Part shown: piece after piece, positions 10,220 through 23,258 of the stretch
Layout: each line of letters begins with the position of its first letter
How positions within the stretch are numbered: position 1 is the first letter of the stretch
Source of the DNA: Sanguinoderma infundibulare
Taxonomy: Eukaryota; Basidiomycota; Agaricomycetes; Polyporales; Polyporaceae
DNA: 64,000 bases
Assembly (NCBI GenBank): GCA_032821775.1
Contig: JAVLRN010000006.1
Coordinates: 1,054,001 to 1,118,000 of the forward strand
Direction of reading: 5' to 3'
Position numbers and translations under genes: made by a program
The notes under the pieces: generated by a model
What the model saw: the letters and a program-made list of their open reading frames with translations, nothing else
What the model was told of the DNA's origin: nothing
Databases searched by the model: none

Positions 10220-12056
10220 TCACGCATGCGCCGTCACCCCATGGCCCCCTCTATCACCCTCCTTCCACTTCGCCTGCTTGCCAGCTCCAGGCGGTGTCTC
10301 CTTGGCCGCCGGCAGCGGCGCGGGGTCTTCGAACCCTGCCTGCACGTCATCGTCATGCGCGTTGTCCGCGGCCGCGGCCGCGGGAGCAACCCCACTCGCG
10401 GCTGCGGCAGCACGCTCGCGCGCGCGCCGACGCCGACGCAGGATCTTCTTGCGGTTCCGCACCGCCCGCCCGTAGCCCTGTTCGTCCCCGTACAGCAGCT
10501 GGTACTCGCAGAACGGGCAGATCCACTCGTCCGCCGGGTTCGTCAGCGTCGACACCGGCTTCACGTTCCCCTCCGCCTTCTTCCTCCGCCGCGGCGGCAC
10601 CTCCGCGGACAGAAACCGCATCGGCAGCGGCGTGAGCAGATTCTGCGCGTTCTGCGCCGCCTGGTGTGCGCTCGGAGGCCCGCTGTGCGGCAGACGCGAC
10701 GGTACGTAGTTCCGGAGGTGGTGCGGGTTAGAAGCGTTGGCCAGCGCAGACCGTTTCTTCTTCTTGCCACCCTTGCCCTTGGTTCCGAGTAGAGACTGCT
10801 CCAGAGCGAGCTTTGGGTCCGCCGTCTTCCCCGTCGCAGCCCGCGCCGCCTGCTTCGCCCCATTCGCACGCTTCGCGACCGGTCCGCTCAGCGACGCCGC
10901 AGCCTGCTTCGCCGCCTCTGCCGCCCTCCCCGCCTGCCGCGCGAGCTCCGCCTCGAATCGACCGTGCAGGTCAGCGACCTCTTCGTTTGTCGCGACCAGG
11001 CGATCCGAGGCTTCGCGACACGTAAGGATCATTCGGTCAGAGTGTCAGTAAACATGCGACCCGGCACTCACTGGCACTCTGCAAGACGAACGTGAAGTCG
11101 GAAGACGGCACCTCGTTCTCTTTACCCTCCCCTTCACCCTTCCCCGCCAGCCGTGCTTGCATGTACGCCTTCAAAGCCCGCGCGAAGCGCGGCGTCCGCC
11201 GCCGCGAGAGCCGCACCCGCGCCTGCGCCTGCACGAATATCCGGTTCGCCGACAGCGCCTGGTCGAGCGCGAGCGTGTCCCCATGCGAAAGAGTCCCAAG
11301 GACGGTGGCGAGCTGCCGCTTCCGGCTCCTCAGCATCTCCTTGTGCTGCAGGCCCGCAAGCGTCGCGCGCGACAGCCGCCCCTTCTTCCCTGCCAGAGCC
11401 AGACCCCCTCCCCCGCCCGCACCCCCACCTACCCCCGCCGCGCCCACGCCGACGTCCGCGTCCCGCTCCCGCCCCCCCGGCACCGCCCTGTCCGCGCCCT
11501 CGTCCTCCGCCCCTGACCCGCCAGAGCCCGCATCGTGCCCGTGCGCAGAGCCGGACATGTTCGCGGGCACCTTCCGCTTCTTCGTGTTCCCCGGCTGCTG
11601 GAGGTGGTCCACGTAATCCCCGCCGTCCCCGTCCTCGTCCTCCTGCCCGTCCCCGCTGCCCCCGCCTCCGTACCCGTACCCGTATCCGGGCCCGAGCCCG
11701 AGCCCGAGCCCGGCCGCGAGCGCCGCGCTCAGATCGATGGCGACGGGCGGCGTCGACGTCCGCGAGCCGTCCTCGTCCGCCGGGGCGGGCGTGTGCTTGA
11801 AGAGGTCCCGCACGCCGCCGAGGACGGGCATGTAGTACGCCTGGAGCGCCATCTGCGCCGCGAGCGTCGGGTCCTGCACGTCGTCGGCGTCGTCTGGCGT
11901 CGTCGCCCCCGTGTCCGGCGCAGGGGAGTCGGTGCTGAGCTCCCGGTCGTCGTGCGGGGCAGGGTCAGAGGTGCGCCTGCGCTTCGGGAGCGGCTTGACT
12001 CGGCGGAGCGTCGGGAGCTCGGGGACGTCGAAGATCGGGGTCGGCGGTCGATACAT
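10220..12056 (-). CDS. Unknown 591-residue basic nuclear-type protein with a CPFC knuckle
   Basis: Two exons, 11072-12056 and 10220-11010, are joined by a 61-nt GTGAGT...AAG intron; lengths sum to 592 codons. No family is recognised. The N-terminus has a basic KPLPKRRR cluster (likely nuclear localisation signal), followed by Ser/Thr/Asp-rich sequence, a Gly/Tyr low-complexity run with a GLGLGLGPG hexamer-coded repeat, and a second basic KKRKVP motif. Residues ~225-300 look folded and Arg-rich (LAGLQHKEMLRSRKRQL, LSANRIFVQAQARVRLSRR). After the intron comes an Ala-rich coiled-coil-like helix, then near the C-terminus a short conserved-looking motif DEWICPFCEYQLLYGDE followed by a very basic NRKKILRRRRRARERA helix. 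One Cys pair alone does not make a complete zinc site unless a distant pair completes it. The arrangement suggests a nucleic-acid or chromatin-associated protein, but that is inference only. Confidence 0.7.
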
Positions 12057-13173
12057 GGCCTGCTCTGAATGCGCACAACGCAGCCCGGGTGGTGTGCGTG
12101 AGTGCTCCGCGGGACAGATTTATGCGATGGGAGGGGCTTACGTGGATCTCGGTGATGGTTATAGCGTCCTTTCTGCGAGACTGAGTGCTTGCTGTCTAGC
12201 GGCGTGGTGCTCTCGGTGCTGTCCAGCTCAGACGAAGGTAGAGTGGGTGAAGCCGGAGAGTATATTCAGGAAAGCGCAAGCGAGTGTGTGTTCGTGTGCC
12301 ACGGAGACCCAATGCAAGTGCTGGACGGGAGCAAGAAAGCGGTCGGCTGAGAAATGATCGCTACGCCCGGCTCAGCCACCCGATTCGGCCTCTTCCTTCC
12401 TCCTCGTCCATCCTGCGCCATCTCCGACCTGACACCACATATCAACGCCTTTGTCGGGTCGATCTAAGGTCGATCAATGGCAATCTTTTACATACTATCA
12501 GCCAACCCAGTGTGGCCACCACAGCTACTTACGTACAGGGGAATTATGCACTCAGGTCAGATGCATACAGCCTCCCCGAGCATTGCACACCTGCAATTCA
12601 CGCTGGGGAAGATTCTTCTATGAACCCATGTATTTACAACGACCAGAGGGTGCCTCGATATAGAAGATGCTAGACTACGGTACAAGATGTGCGATGCTCT
12701 AACAGATTGTCTCGTTATGCTAGGATATAGTAAATGTCCGACTGCGCGTCGCAATAAATCAGGGTATCGCGAGACGAAGGTAGACATTAGTTCTGCTCAT
12801 GCTGGAATGACAGGCCCCGAAACATCTATGGGGATTGATGCTGCAATAATGATATGGCGGCGGCGCCTGCTGAGTATTGAAACAGACGAGATTAGTAGGG
12901 CCATACGATAGTCGATGAGCAGATGAGTTGCAACGAGACATGAGAGCGTGAATGGCGTGAGAGCAGCGCATGTCATGAATGGGAATGGGAGCCGGGACGG
13001 GAGTACTGATAGTTTGAGCGGGTCGACGAAATCAGGGCTTGAGGCGGATCGATGCATGGGTGCGGGCATAAGGATGGGGCATATGTCGGAAGTCAAGACG
13101 AGATCGAAAAGCGGAACGGGGAATGTTCATGTCCGGAAGGAATGCTGTCGGAGCGATTCCCAGCCGAAAGAGT
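12057..13173. other. Intergenic: promoter of the 10220-12056 gene and 3' UTR of DED1
   Basis: No coding segment is supported here. The left part must carry the promoter of the minus-strand gene starting at 12056, and the right part the 3' UTR of DED1 on the minus strand. Short frames at 12284-12971 lack motifs and consistent splice structure. Confidence 0.5.
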
Positions 13174-15314
<2,141 letters not shown>

Positions 15315-15657
15315 ATTAAAAGGGTGGCAGTCAAGCGAAAGGATGAAGAGACGGGGATATGAAAACTTGTCGAGATTTTCGTCTATAGAGCGTCGAGTAA
15401 CGAGTCGAGACGGTGATGGTCCACCACAAAGGCGAGTGAGAATTTTGACCCCACCCTGCCCCCGCTTACAAACAGCGCCCCCGCTTACATCAGCCGGTAC
15501 TGCCCCCGTCCATCTCCCCTGCCTCGGCGCCAACATCCCGCGACGTGGCAGGCGCGTCGGCCCGCCTGCGCGCTCGCACTGACAGCTAGCCATTCGCTGC
15601 ACTGTCCATTCTCATCATCTCCTCCCCCCTCCTCCTCCCCCTCGCCCGACCCCAGAC
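15315..15657. promoter_or_regulatory. Shared divergent promoter of DED1 and SEC72
   Basis: 343 bp separate the two start codons. A pyrimidine-rich stretch (15606-15650, plus strand) precedes the SEC72 ATG, a pattern common near fungal transcription starts of highly expressed genes. No TATA box is evident. Confidence 0.5.
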
Positions 15658-16570
15658 ATGTCGCACGGACACTCGCACGGCCCCGGCCAGCCCACGCACA
15701 CCCACGGGCCCCCGCCGCAAATGATGCAGCAGCAGCAGCAAGCGCAGATGGTCATGCGTCCCCCGGACCCGCTCATGCAGGCCCTCATCGAAGAGAGCTT
15801 CCGCCCCGTCGAGCTCGCCCTCGGCTCGCCCGACAACGCCATCGCGCTCTGTGCCCCGCACAAGCAGGAGAAGTGCGACCCGTGCGGGGTCGACTACCGC
15901 GCCCTCAACCGCCTCTCGCGCATCCTCGTCGCGAACCCCAACCTCCGCTGTCCCCCGCCCCCGCAAGTCGTCTCCCAGAACCTCTCCCAGGCGGTGAACA
16001 ACACCAAGGACGAGGGGAACGTGCGTTCCGCTTCCTTTACTTCTCCGAGCGTTTTGTCCTGAGCCGAACGTCGGGGAACCCTGCAGACCATGTTCAAGAA
16101 CGGGATGCACGTACAAGCCCTCCAGCGGTACACCATGGCTGCAAGCATCGCCGTCCAGCGGCCGCCCTGGGAGGCCCAGCAGCTCATGCGCGAGGAGCTC
16201 TCCATGATCCTCTCCAACCGCTCCGCCGCCTTCTTCGAGGCCGGCGACTACCTCAGCGCGCTGGTCGACGCTGAGACCGTCATCCAGCTCAAGCGGCCCT
16301 GGAGCAAGGGCCACTTCCGCAAGTCCCGCGCCCTCATGAAGCTCGACCGCTACCACGAGGCCAAGGAGGCCATCCAGCTCGGCCTCTCCTTTGAGCCAAA
16401 TAACCAGGTCCGTCCCCCGTCTTGCTTCCTGGGCGTCCACGTCACGGCCGGAACTGACACGCACGGGCGTGTGCTAGGAAATGCTCCAGATGCTGGGAGA
16501 CATCGACTCCCATTTGACGGCCCCCGCGAAGAGCTCTGAGATGCCTTCGCACCCTATACCCGTATCCTAA
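15658..16570 (+). CDS. SEC72: SEC72-like TPR subunit of the ER post-translational translocon
   Basis: Sec72 is a peripheral member of the Sec63 complex on the ER membrane that assists post-translational protein import, probably by binding cytosolic chaperones through its TPR domain (family knowledge). Three exons, 15658-16020, 16087-16407 and 16478-16570, are all in phase 0 and total 258 residues. The N-terminus is His/Pro/Gln-rich. Residues ~55-95 carry CAPHKQEKCDPCGVDYRALN, the zinc-knuckle-like signature of fungal Sec72. The second exon is a TPR array (GMHVQALQRYTMAAS, SNRSAAFFEAGDYLSALVDA, GHFRKSRALMKLDRYHEAKEA). The 93-nt last exon encodes a short tail ending at TAA. Length slightly exceeds the ~190-220 of yeast homologs because of the N-terminal low-complexity part. 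Confidence 0.85.
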
Positions 16571-16735
16571 TGTATTATTTCTACTATGGTATCGTACGTG
16601 TACAGTGTGTATATGGTCATGCGCTGGTACAACTGCACGGATCCCTCGCAGCTGGGAACCGGAATGGGATGATAAATATAAATACTCCGTGAGGGCGTCC
16701 ACAGCAGGTCGGCGAAGCCAAGGCAAAGGCAGAGG

Positions 16736-19245
16736 TCACCGCTTGCGCACCTGTAACCTATCCAAGACCTCGTTCACCTCGACGCACTCCTCCGGCTCGC
16801 GGAATATCCGCAGCGGGATGTGCGGCTCGACCTCTATTCGCGCCTTCCACAGCCGCGTCTGCAACTCGCACCTCTTCCTCTCCGACTCGGGCACCGGCGT
16901 CGACGGCTGCGTCTGCGGCGACCACCTGCTCTCCCTCCGCTCCGCCTGCGAGCCCGGCGGCGGCTTGCTGAACCCCGACGGCGGCCAAGAGGGCCTATCG
17001 TCTATCGTCATCGTCGGGCCCCCGTGCGGCTCCTCCGTGATAGGCAAATGTGGCCGCGGTGCCGAACTGAAGTAGTCTGGCGACGACGAGCAGCTCGAGT
17101 TGGATGACGAGAGCCTGAGGTCCAACCCCGAGTACGAGCGCGTGGCTTTCCTCGGGAGGGTAGCTGGCGCCTCCGGGATCGCCTCGGACATCGAACGCGA
17201 CGACTGCTTCGAACTCGTGCGCTTCGACATCGGCTGTGGAAAGCGTCCACTCGCCTCGGCTGCTGGGGCTGACCCAGGCGTTTGGAAGCCCGTCTCCATC
17301 GCCCACCGGAACGCGTCCACCCCAGTGGGGTCGTCGAGCGGGCGCACGGCGTCGTCGCCCCGCACGCCGGCATCACGGATGAAGACGGCGAGGATCTGCT
17401 CCGGACGCTCGCGTGCGATTTCCGCGTACAGCTCGAGGTCCTGCTCGCCGGAATCGCCAACAAGGAAGAACCGTGCGTCTGGGAAGTGGTTCAGGACGTC
17501 GACCACCGCGCTCCGCTTCCGCATCGCCGGTGCAGAAAGCAGCCCGTTGAATAGCGAACGGCCGCCGTATGACCGGAGGCGAACGGAGCCCGGTGGAAGT
17601 TGGGAGAGTTGGAGGAACTCGTTCACGACGGGGAGAAGCTCGAACGGCCCGTTGCTCTGTCGTAATAGACATTTAGGCTCTGGGTTGTCCTTCACATGGC
17701 GAAGAAGACTTACCACGTAATGGAACCGGACGCCACGCCTCCACATGCCCGTATACCATTCTCCCATCCCGCGGATCACGCTATCGCGAAGATCCTTCAC
17801 GAACACGTTCCGGAAGACTTGACGAGCTCCACTGAGGATCCCGGACAGCTTTACGGTGTCGTCAATGTCCGAAATAACTCGAATGGAAGAATACGTGAGG
17901 GGGATCGGAATCGCCGCCGCAACAGACACCGAGGACGATAACGGACGGGGTTGTGGAGGCTCTTCATACGAAGCCGCAAGGGTTGCAGGACTCGGAGACG
18001 GAGGCGACAGTAGTTCGGCGAGGACGAACATGTCTTGCTCCAATTCAGAGCCGCCGAACGCGATGTGCAGCGCGCCGGGGTGAATGCACATGCGCTCCCA
18101 TGGAACAGAGAACTTGAGCTGGAAGGAGCCGTCCACGGCCGTAATCACGTCGCGCGTCAGGATAGGCTGCCGCTCCGGGGCGACCGAGCCTTGCGACGAT
18201 GAGGATTCGTCCGTCTTCCGGTCATCCGAGTCATACAAAGATGGGTCCGCAGCATACAGCGAGACGCGAACCGTGCGGTTTGACAGAACTGAGGACCAGA
18301 AGGGATGGAGGCGCGCTTCTAGGTTCGCGTGCCAGCGTCGCAATTCGGTGGAAGTGCCTGGGATAATAGGAGCCGACTGTAGCGCTTCGCCTTGTGGAAG
18401 GCTGTTGCTCGTGGACGACGCGGCGGACGATGTGCGGGAACCGTTGGATTCTACCGACGTTACGGATTGCCCGTCAAGCGAGCGGCCCACTTCGACGCTG
18501 CGCGCGTCGAGCTCTAATCGCCGGAGCTTGTCATCCAGGGCCTGCATTTCGGACTCCTCGGTGATTTCGTCGGGGAGAGGGGGCAAGGGGCGGTCCGCCA
18601 ACAGGTCTTCTGTGGACTTGCTCAACCCTGTGTTAGGGAGCTTCGGGAGGGCGGCGAAACCTGTACGCGAGGTCGTTAGCGACATGACTCTGCAGCACGG
18701 ATGCACGTACTCTTTGCTAGGCGCAAGAATGTTCTGCCCGCGCGAGTGTTGAAGCCGACGCCAGTAGCCTTGGACGCATAGCCAGAAACGAAGACGTCGA
18801 TATCGAAAGGCGTATCTACACAACTGTTAGTATTGAATACTTGGCGCACCGAGGGCAACAGAGCAACGAATAATGTACTAGCGTGAGGAGCTTCCGATGA
18901 AGAGGTTCCCTCGGTCCACAACAGAGAGCGAAGCAAGCACTCACCATCACCGGTGCCCTGCAGGGGCTCGCGATATCTCCTCGCGGCCCATCCAGGAAAT
19001 AATGACAACCGGTCGCCACTGTTGTCATACTCTGCCTGGCTTCCGCGTCGAAGCTTCTGTCCCGCCCACTGGCTCCATGACTGCTTCTTGGTCGCGTCCG
19101 CGCCGGAATGGACGGGGCCGCGCGACGACGGGTAGGGTTGCTTGAGGTCGCGTTGTTGCGCAATGTATCCCTTGATGGAGCGCGAGGCGGCGGAAGCGAG
19201 GGACCGCCAGGAGGGAGCCATTTCGTCATTGACAGACTGAGACAT
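16736..19245 (-). CDS. APP1: APP1-family phosphatidate phosphatase (DUF2183)
   Basis: App1 is a Mg2+-dependent phosphatidate phosphatase of the haloacid dehalogenase type associated with actin patches and endocytic membranes (family knowledge). Exon 1 starts at ATG 19245 (MSQSVNDEMAPSWRSL). Exon 2 gives FDIDVFVSGYASKATGVGF, the conserved entry to the App1 N-terminal domain, and a long exon follows. The catalytic motif is RVISDIDDTVKLSG (DxDxT nucleophile/acid pair), followed by RQVFRNVF, GMGEWYTGM and FHYV, then SNGPFELLPVVNEFLQLSQLPPGS after a 57-nt intron, and FFLVGDSGEQDLELYAE (HAD motif with GDSGEQD). The Ser/Pro-rich C-terminal tail ends RLQVRKR at 16736. The 57-nt intron has no stop codon and is a multiple of three, so a naive open frame runs through it; family alignment FHYV|SN and good GTAAGT/CAG sites show it is an intron. 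Confidence 0.92.
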
Positions 19246-20047
19246 GCCGGGTGAGAATCATGAGTAGAGGGAACGAGAGAGAGGGATAGGATACAACAGT
19301 GAATGGAGTGTTCAGGTAGCGATACAGGAATAAGCAGGGCCTTCGCAGGCTCTCATGACGGACCAGCCTGAGGCGGGAAAAGCCAAACTGCTGACAAGCC
19401 CCTTTGCGCAGCCACTCGCGCCGCTCCCAGTGTGGCACCGCCTGCATCTGCTCCTCGACAACCACGCTTCCTACCCAATTGTCTAGACCAGTTCGTGGCC
19501 CCTCGTTTGTACCATTTTTGACCATTCGCAATTGTCAGTCAAACTGTGCTTTCTGGTTTCCGCCCGAGGTCGTCGCCAATCTTTTAAGTACATGGACATC
19601 TGCCACGATCACACCCGGGCCCGAAGAACCTAGTATCCAATCCATTGGCTCTAGGCAGTGAGAATATTCTTCCTGCATGTTGCGCGTGTGGACAGGTACC
19701 CTTTCCACATAACACCGCTATATGTCCCAGCTAGTACTAATATCTATGTATCGTGCTAGGCCGCGCTGCAGATATCCGGAACACAAAGCTCATGTGCTTA
19801 CGTTGTGACGCGTGGCGGAATCGAAGTTCCCGACGACCGTCGGGAGAAGGTGAGCCACCAGGACCATCGCATCGCAGACAGCCCCGATCCAGTGCGGCTC
19901 TTAGGATTCAATTAGCCCTCAGAAAACCGATTGCTAAAAGAAGGTGATGTCGTTCGTCTCATCACTGATATTTCAGTACATGCCAATGCCCATCCAGATA
20001 CATGCATTTTACAAGTGATACAGTTCCCATCTACCGCCGCGAAGATG
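19246..20047. other. Intergenic: APP1 promoter and DLH-A 3' region
   Basis: The 802-bp interval holds the upstream region of APP1 on the right side of its start and the 3' flank of the first dienelactone hydrolase gene. No coding segment, RNA gene or repeat was recognised; 19404-19661 has a short unsupported frame. Confidence 0.5.
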
Positions 20048-21022
20048 TCAACAGAGGTGCTTCTGGAGCCACTCGACGGAGGCCTTGAAGGCACCCTCCT
20101 TGCCCGCCTTGACTTCCGGCACGCTCTATGGGACGAGCAAAGTCAGACTTCATTGTCTCAACAAGGAGAAATCCCTCACCAAGTCGCCGCGGACCGCGAA
20201 GCCGTGGACGCATCCCGGCCAGTACGTGCGCGAGTAACCTGGCGCGAACTTGCCGTCGCCGAAGATCTCGTCCGCGGCCTTCTGGGCCTCGACCGGGAAC
20301 TGGGAGTCGGTCTCGCACGAGTTGATGAGGAGCGGCGCCTTTGCGACCTCGCGGTACTTCTCGAGGTCCTCGGGGATCTTGAGGAGGGATGGGTGCGCCG
20401 TCACGACCGCCTGGACCTCACCGGTGAAGGCGAAGTTGAAGCAGAGGCGGCCGCCGTAGCAGTACCCGGTCGCGCCGAATTTGGTGACACCCTCAGCCTT
20501 GAGCGCATCAATCACCGACCGAACAAGCGTCGTGGCCCTCTCCGGGGGATGACGTCCAATGAAGGCCGGGATGTCGAAGTTCGGGCCCGGGTTGACGGGA
20601 GCGGGCTCGCCCTCGAAGAAGTCGGGCATGACAACTTTGAAGCCATTGCGGGCAAAGTCGTCACACAGAAGCTGCACGGCCCAATACTATTAGCTCGAGA
20701 ACCTTGTTGTGTGGAGGAGCCATGCTCACCAGGTTGTTCTCAAGCTTCAGACCAAACGCGTCCGTGAGGAAAAGGAGGACCTTGTCCTGGGGGTACTCCA
20801 CAGATGGGGTGGCAACATAGCACTCAACGCCAGCGATAGTCTTGGTGGTGCCTGAACATGAAAAATGGTCAGCGGGTCACTATTACGGAACTAATAAATG
20901 ACATACCCTCAGGAGTACCTTCGTGGCGAACGCCTGTATGCTTATTTGGTCAATGTTAGAACGGGGTAACCACCCCATCCCATGGAAAACTCGCCCTTGA
21001 AGCAATCAGCGCAGAGAGACAT
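20048..21022 (-). CDS. Dienelactone hydrolase family protein, tandem copy A
   Basis: Dienelactone hydrolases are cytosolic alpha/beta-hydrolases that open lactone or ester bonds with a Cys-Asp-His triad; fungal copies often act on aromatic breakdown products, but the substrate here is unknown. Five exons: 20995-21022, 20907-20933, 20730-20851, 20180-20671 and 20048-20125, totalling 248 residues with phases closing. The nucleophile Cys sits in ATGYCYGG, the acid in NSCETD and the His in GCVHGFAVRGD. The N-terminus MSLCADCFKG carries two cysteines and the C-terminus is WLQKHLC. Intron 1 has a GC donor (GGCGAG) where copies B and C have GTGAGC at the same position; reading through it meets a stop, so it must be spliced. 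Copy A is the most diverged of the three (GEPAPVNPGPN against the longer B/C form). Confidence 0.92.
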
Positions 21023-21625
21023 TGCAAAAGCTGGTGTGGGCAGGGAGTTGGAAAAGGTGGCTGTCAGCTGGTAGGGTCTGTGTCTCGGCGGAGTGGAATC
21101 GCATATGCATGCTGTATTTATGCTGCTTATTACCACCGGCCGTGGAGTACACATTGTGTTACGAGCGCTACCGATGATCCCGGCCGATGGGACACGACAG
21201 CTCCCGGCATGCTGCACATCCGATGGGGATGGAAAGCGGAGGCCAGGAAAGAAGGTTGGGAGAAGAGCTGACTGTGCTGGATATAGTCAGAGGCCGAGAG
21301 AGACCGAGCGTCGTATCGGGTATAGATCTCTCAGGCTTCTGTCCGGGACAGGCCCCATCTAGGACGGGTGGCCGTACACCAGCGCATGGCACAAGTCTGA
21401 AATGATCCGAAACATCAATCCACAACCCATATGTCAACAAGGTTGGGAAAACATTCGATGGTTCAACTTGCGTCGCCAGGAGGGCACAGCTTTCGAATTT
21501 GGTAGCCCCAACTTGCTACAACTGAGGAGGGGCAAGAACAAATGACCCGGACATCGCCAATTTGTCCATCTAACAATTTCTTGCACAGTTCGTTCGACGT
21601 GCCCCATCGACCGCCGAAAATGTAG
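21023..21625. promoter_or_regulatory. Upstream region of DLH copy A, duplicated element
   Basis: This region contains the copy-A promoter. Large parts align by eye with the regions upstream of copies B (22636-23258) and C (24243-24660): the block with GGAAAGCGGAGG, the AGAGCTGACTGTG segment, the ATTCGATG motif and the CACAGCTTTCGA segment recur in the same order. Positions 21294-21343 are identical over 50 bp to 22940-22989. Confidence 0.65.
21294..21343. repeat. 50-bp block identical to 22940-22989 in the DLH upstream regions
   Basis: The block starts CCGAGAGAGACCGAGCG and ends CAGGCTTCTGTC. It is identical in both copies while flanking sequence differs by substitutions and small indels. 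It lies roughly 270-320 bp upstream of the copy-A start. It contains the palindromic AGATCT. Either a conserved control element or a gene-conversion patch. Confidence 0.75.
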
Positions 21626-22635
21626 TCAAAGGTGCTTCTGGAACCACTCCACGGAAGCCTCGAAGGCGCCCTCCTTGCCTGCCTTTACCTCCGGCTTGCT
21701 CTGCCACAGACGAGGACAGTCAGCTCGGATGGACGTTCATCATGTGAGCTACATACCAAGTCCCCGCGAACCGCAAAGCCGTGGACGCAGCCTGGCCAAT
21801 ACGTGCGCGAGTAGCCAGGCGCGAACTTGCCGTCGCCGAAGATCTCGTCGGCCGCCTTCTGCGCCTTGATCGGGAACATTTGATCGGTCTCGCACGCGTT
21901 TATGAGCAGCGGCGCCTTCGCGACCTCAGAGTACTTCTTGAGGTCGTCAGGGAGCTGGAGGAGCGACGGGTGCGCGATCGCCACCGCGTGGACCTCGCCC
22001 GTGAAAGCGAAGTTGAAGCAGAGGCGGCCGCCATAGCAGTATCCAGTCGCTCCGAACCTGGTCACGCCTTCCGCCTTGAGCGCATCGATCACCGACCGGA
22101 CGAGAGCGGTGGCCCTCTCCGGGGGGTGTCGTCCAAGGAAGGCCTGGATGATGTCGAAGTTCATGGTGGGTATGAAGGCATTGGTCGGAGCAGGGTCGCC
22201 CTCGAAGAAGTCGGGCGCGACGACTTTAAAGCCGTTGCGGGCAAAGTCGTCGCAGAGAAGCTATTAGTGCATAAGGCGAGATTAGCCTGAAAACCTCAAC
22301 ATTTGAGGGAAACAAAGTTGCGCATGCTCACCATGCTGTTCACGTGCATCGCACCCCAAGCGTCCGCGAGGAAAAGGAGGACCTTGTCTTTGGGGCATTC
22401 CCCCGTCGGGGTGGCGACATAACATTCAACACCAGCGATGGTCTGAGTGGTGCCTGCACACGAGCCATAATATGAGAAGTGGTCAACGGGTCATCAGCAT
22501 GGAACTACTGATAAATGGCATACCCTCAGGAGTACCCTCGTGGCGAACACCTGTATATTGGGTCAATACGGGGTCCGTCCCATCGCACCCGGGCCGGGGA
22601 CGCTCACCCTTGAAGCAATCAGCGCAGAGAGACAT
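21626..22635 (-). CDS. Dienelactone hydrolase family protein, tandem copy B
   Basis: This is the middle copy, with the same five-exon structure as A. The start ATG is at 22635-22633 (MSLCADCFKG), intron 1 uses a normal GTGAGC donor, and the last exon (SKPEVKAGKEGAFEASVEW) ends HL at TGA 21628-21626. Catalytic motifs are intact: ATGYCYGG, NACETDQ and GCVHGFAVRGD. Compared with A and C it has changes in the exon before intron 3 (LADAWGAMHVNSM against LTDAFGLKLENNL) and in the middle (EVHAVAIAHPSLLQLP, FPIKAQKA), so the substrate pocket or surface may differ. It encodes a slightly longer loop (NAFIPTMNFDIIQAF). The open intron-3 region is AT-richer than the exons. Function is as for copy A. Confidence 0.91.
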
Positions 22636-23258
22636 TTCAAAATCTAGAGTGAAGGGGTAGTTGGAACAGGTCGCTGTCAGCTAGTCGGGTCTGTGTCTCT
22701 GCGACCTGGCGTTCGATGAAATCGCATAGCGGTATATATGCTACTTATTACTATCGCAGTACTCCACAGGCACTGACAGGAGGACCACCATCTGTTACGA
22801 GCGCTAGCGATGCCAGCAGGTGAGATGCGACAACTGATCCTGCCAGTGGCATCCCGGGATGTTGCTCATCAGATCGCGATGGAAAGCGGAGGTCAGGAAA
22901 CTGGGAGAAGGGCTGACTGTGCCGGATGTAGTTAGTGGCCCGAGAGAGACCGAGCGTCGTATCGGGTATAGATCTCTCAGGCTTCTGTCGCCGGGGACAG
23001 ACCCAACCCGAGTCCCATCTCGGACGGGCGGCCACGCACCAGAGCACACAATCCGAAAGATCAAGCGACGACGACGTCAACAAGGTGGGAAACCATTCGA
23101 TGCTTCGACTTGGGTTGGGAGTGCACAGCTTTCGAGTTTGACTTGCATGCTATACCTCCCATGCTCCACTTGCTACAATCGAGTAATCCAGATCCATGCA
23201 TTCTTACAATGTGTTACGCAGGTCGCTCGACATGCCCCATCGACCGCCGGAGATGTGA
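22636..23258. promoter_or_regulatory. Upstream region of DLH copy B, duplicated element
   Basis: The stretch holds the copy-B promoter and the 3' flank of copy C. It aligns in order with the copy-A upstream region and includes the 50-bp block at 22940-22989. The core promoter next to the start has a TATATA-like run at about 22733-22739. Confidence 0.6.
22940..22989. repeat. 50-bp block identical to 21294-21343
   Basis: Second copy of the identical block, roughly 305-355 bp upstream of the copy-B start. The matching place upstream of copy C (about 24511-24560) keeps only short pieces such as CCGAGAAA and GGCTTCTCGTCC. Confidence 0.75.

Noticed and set aside
10325..10345. B-box-like GGTTCGAA on the minus strand, possible tRNA
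   Set aside because: No cloverleaf or A box could be drawn and the bases lie within the coding exon of the unknown 591-residue protein.
17100..18752. Long plus-strand frames antisense to APP1
   Set aside because: Shadow frames opposite a well-supported gene with catalytic motifs.
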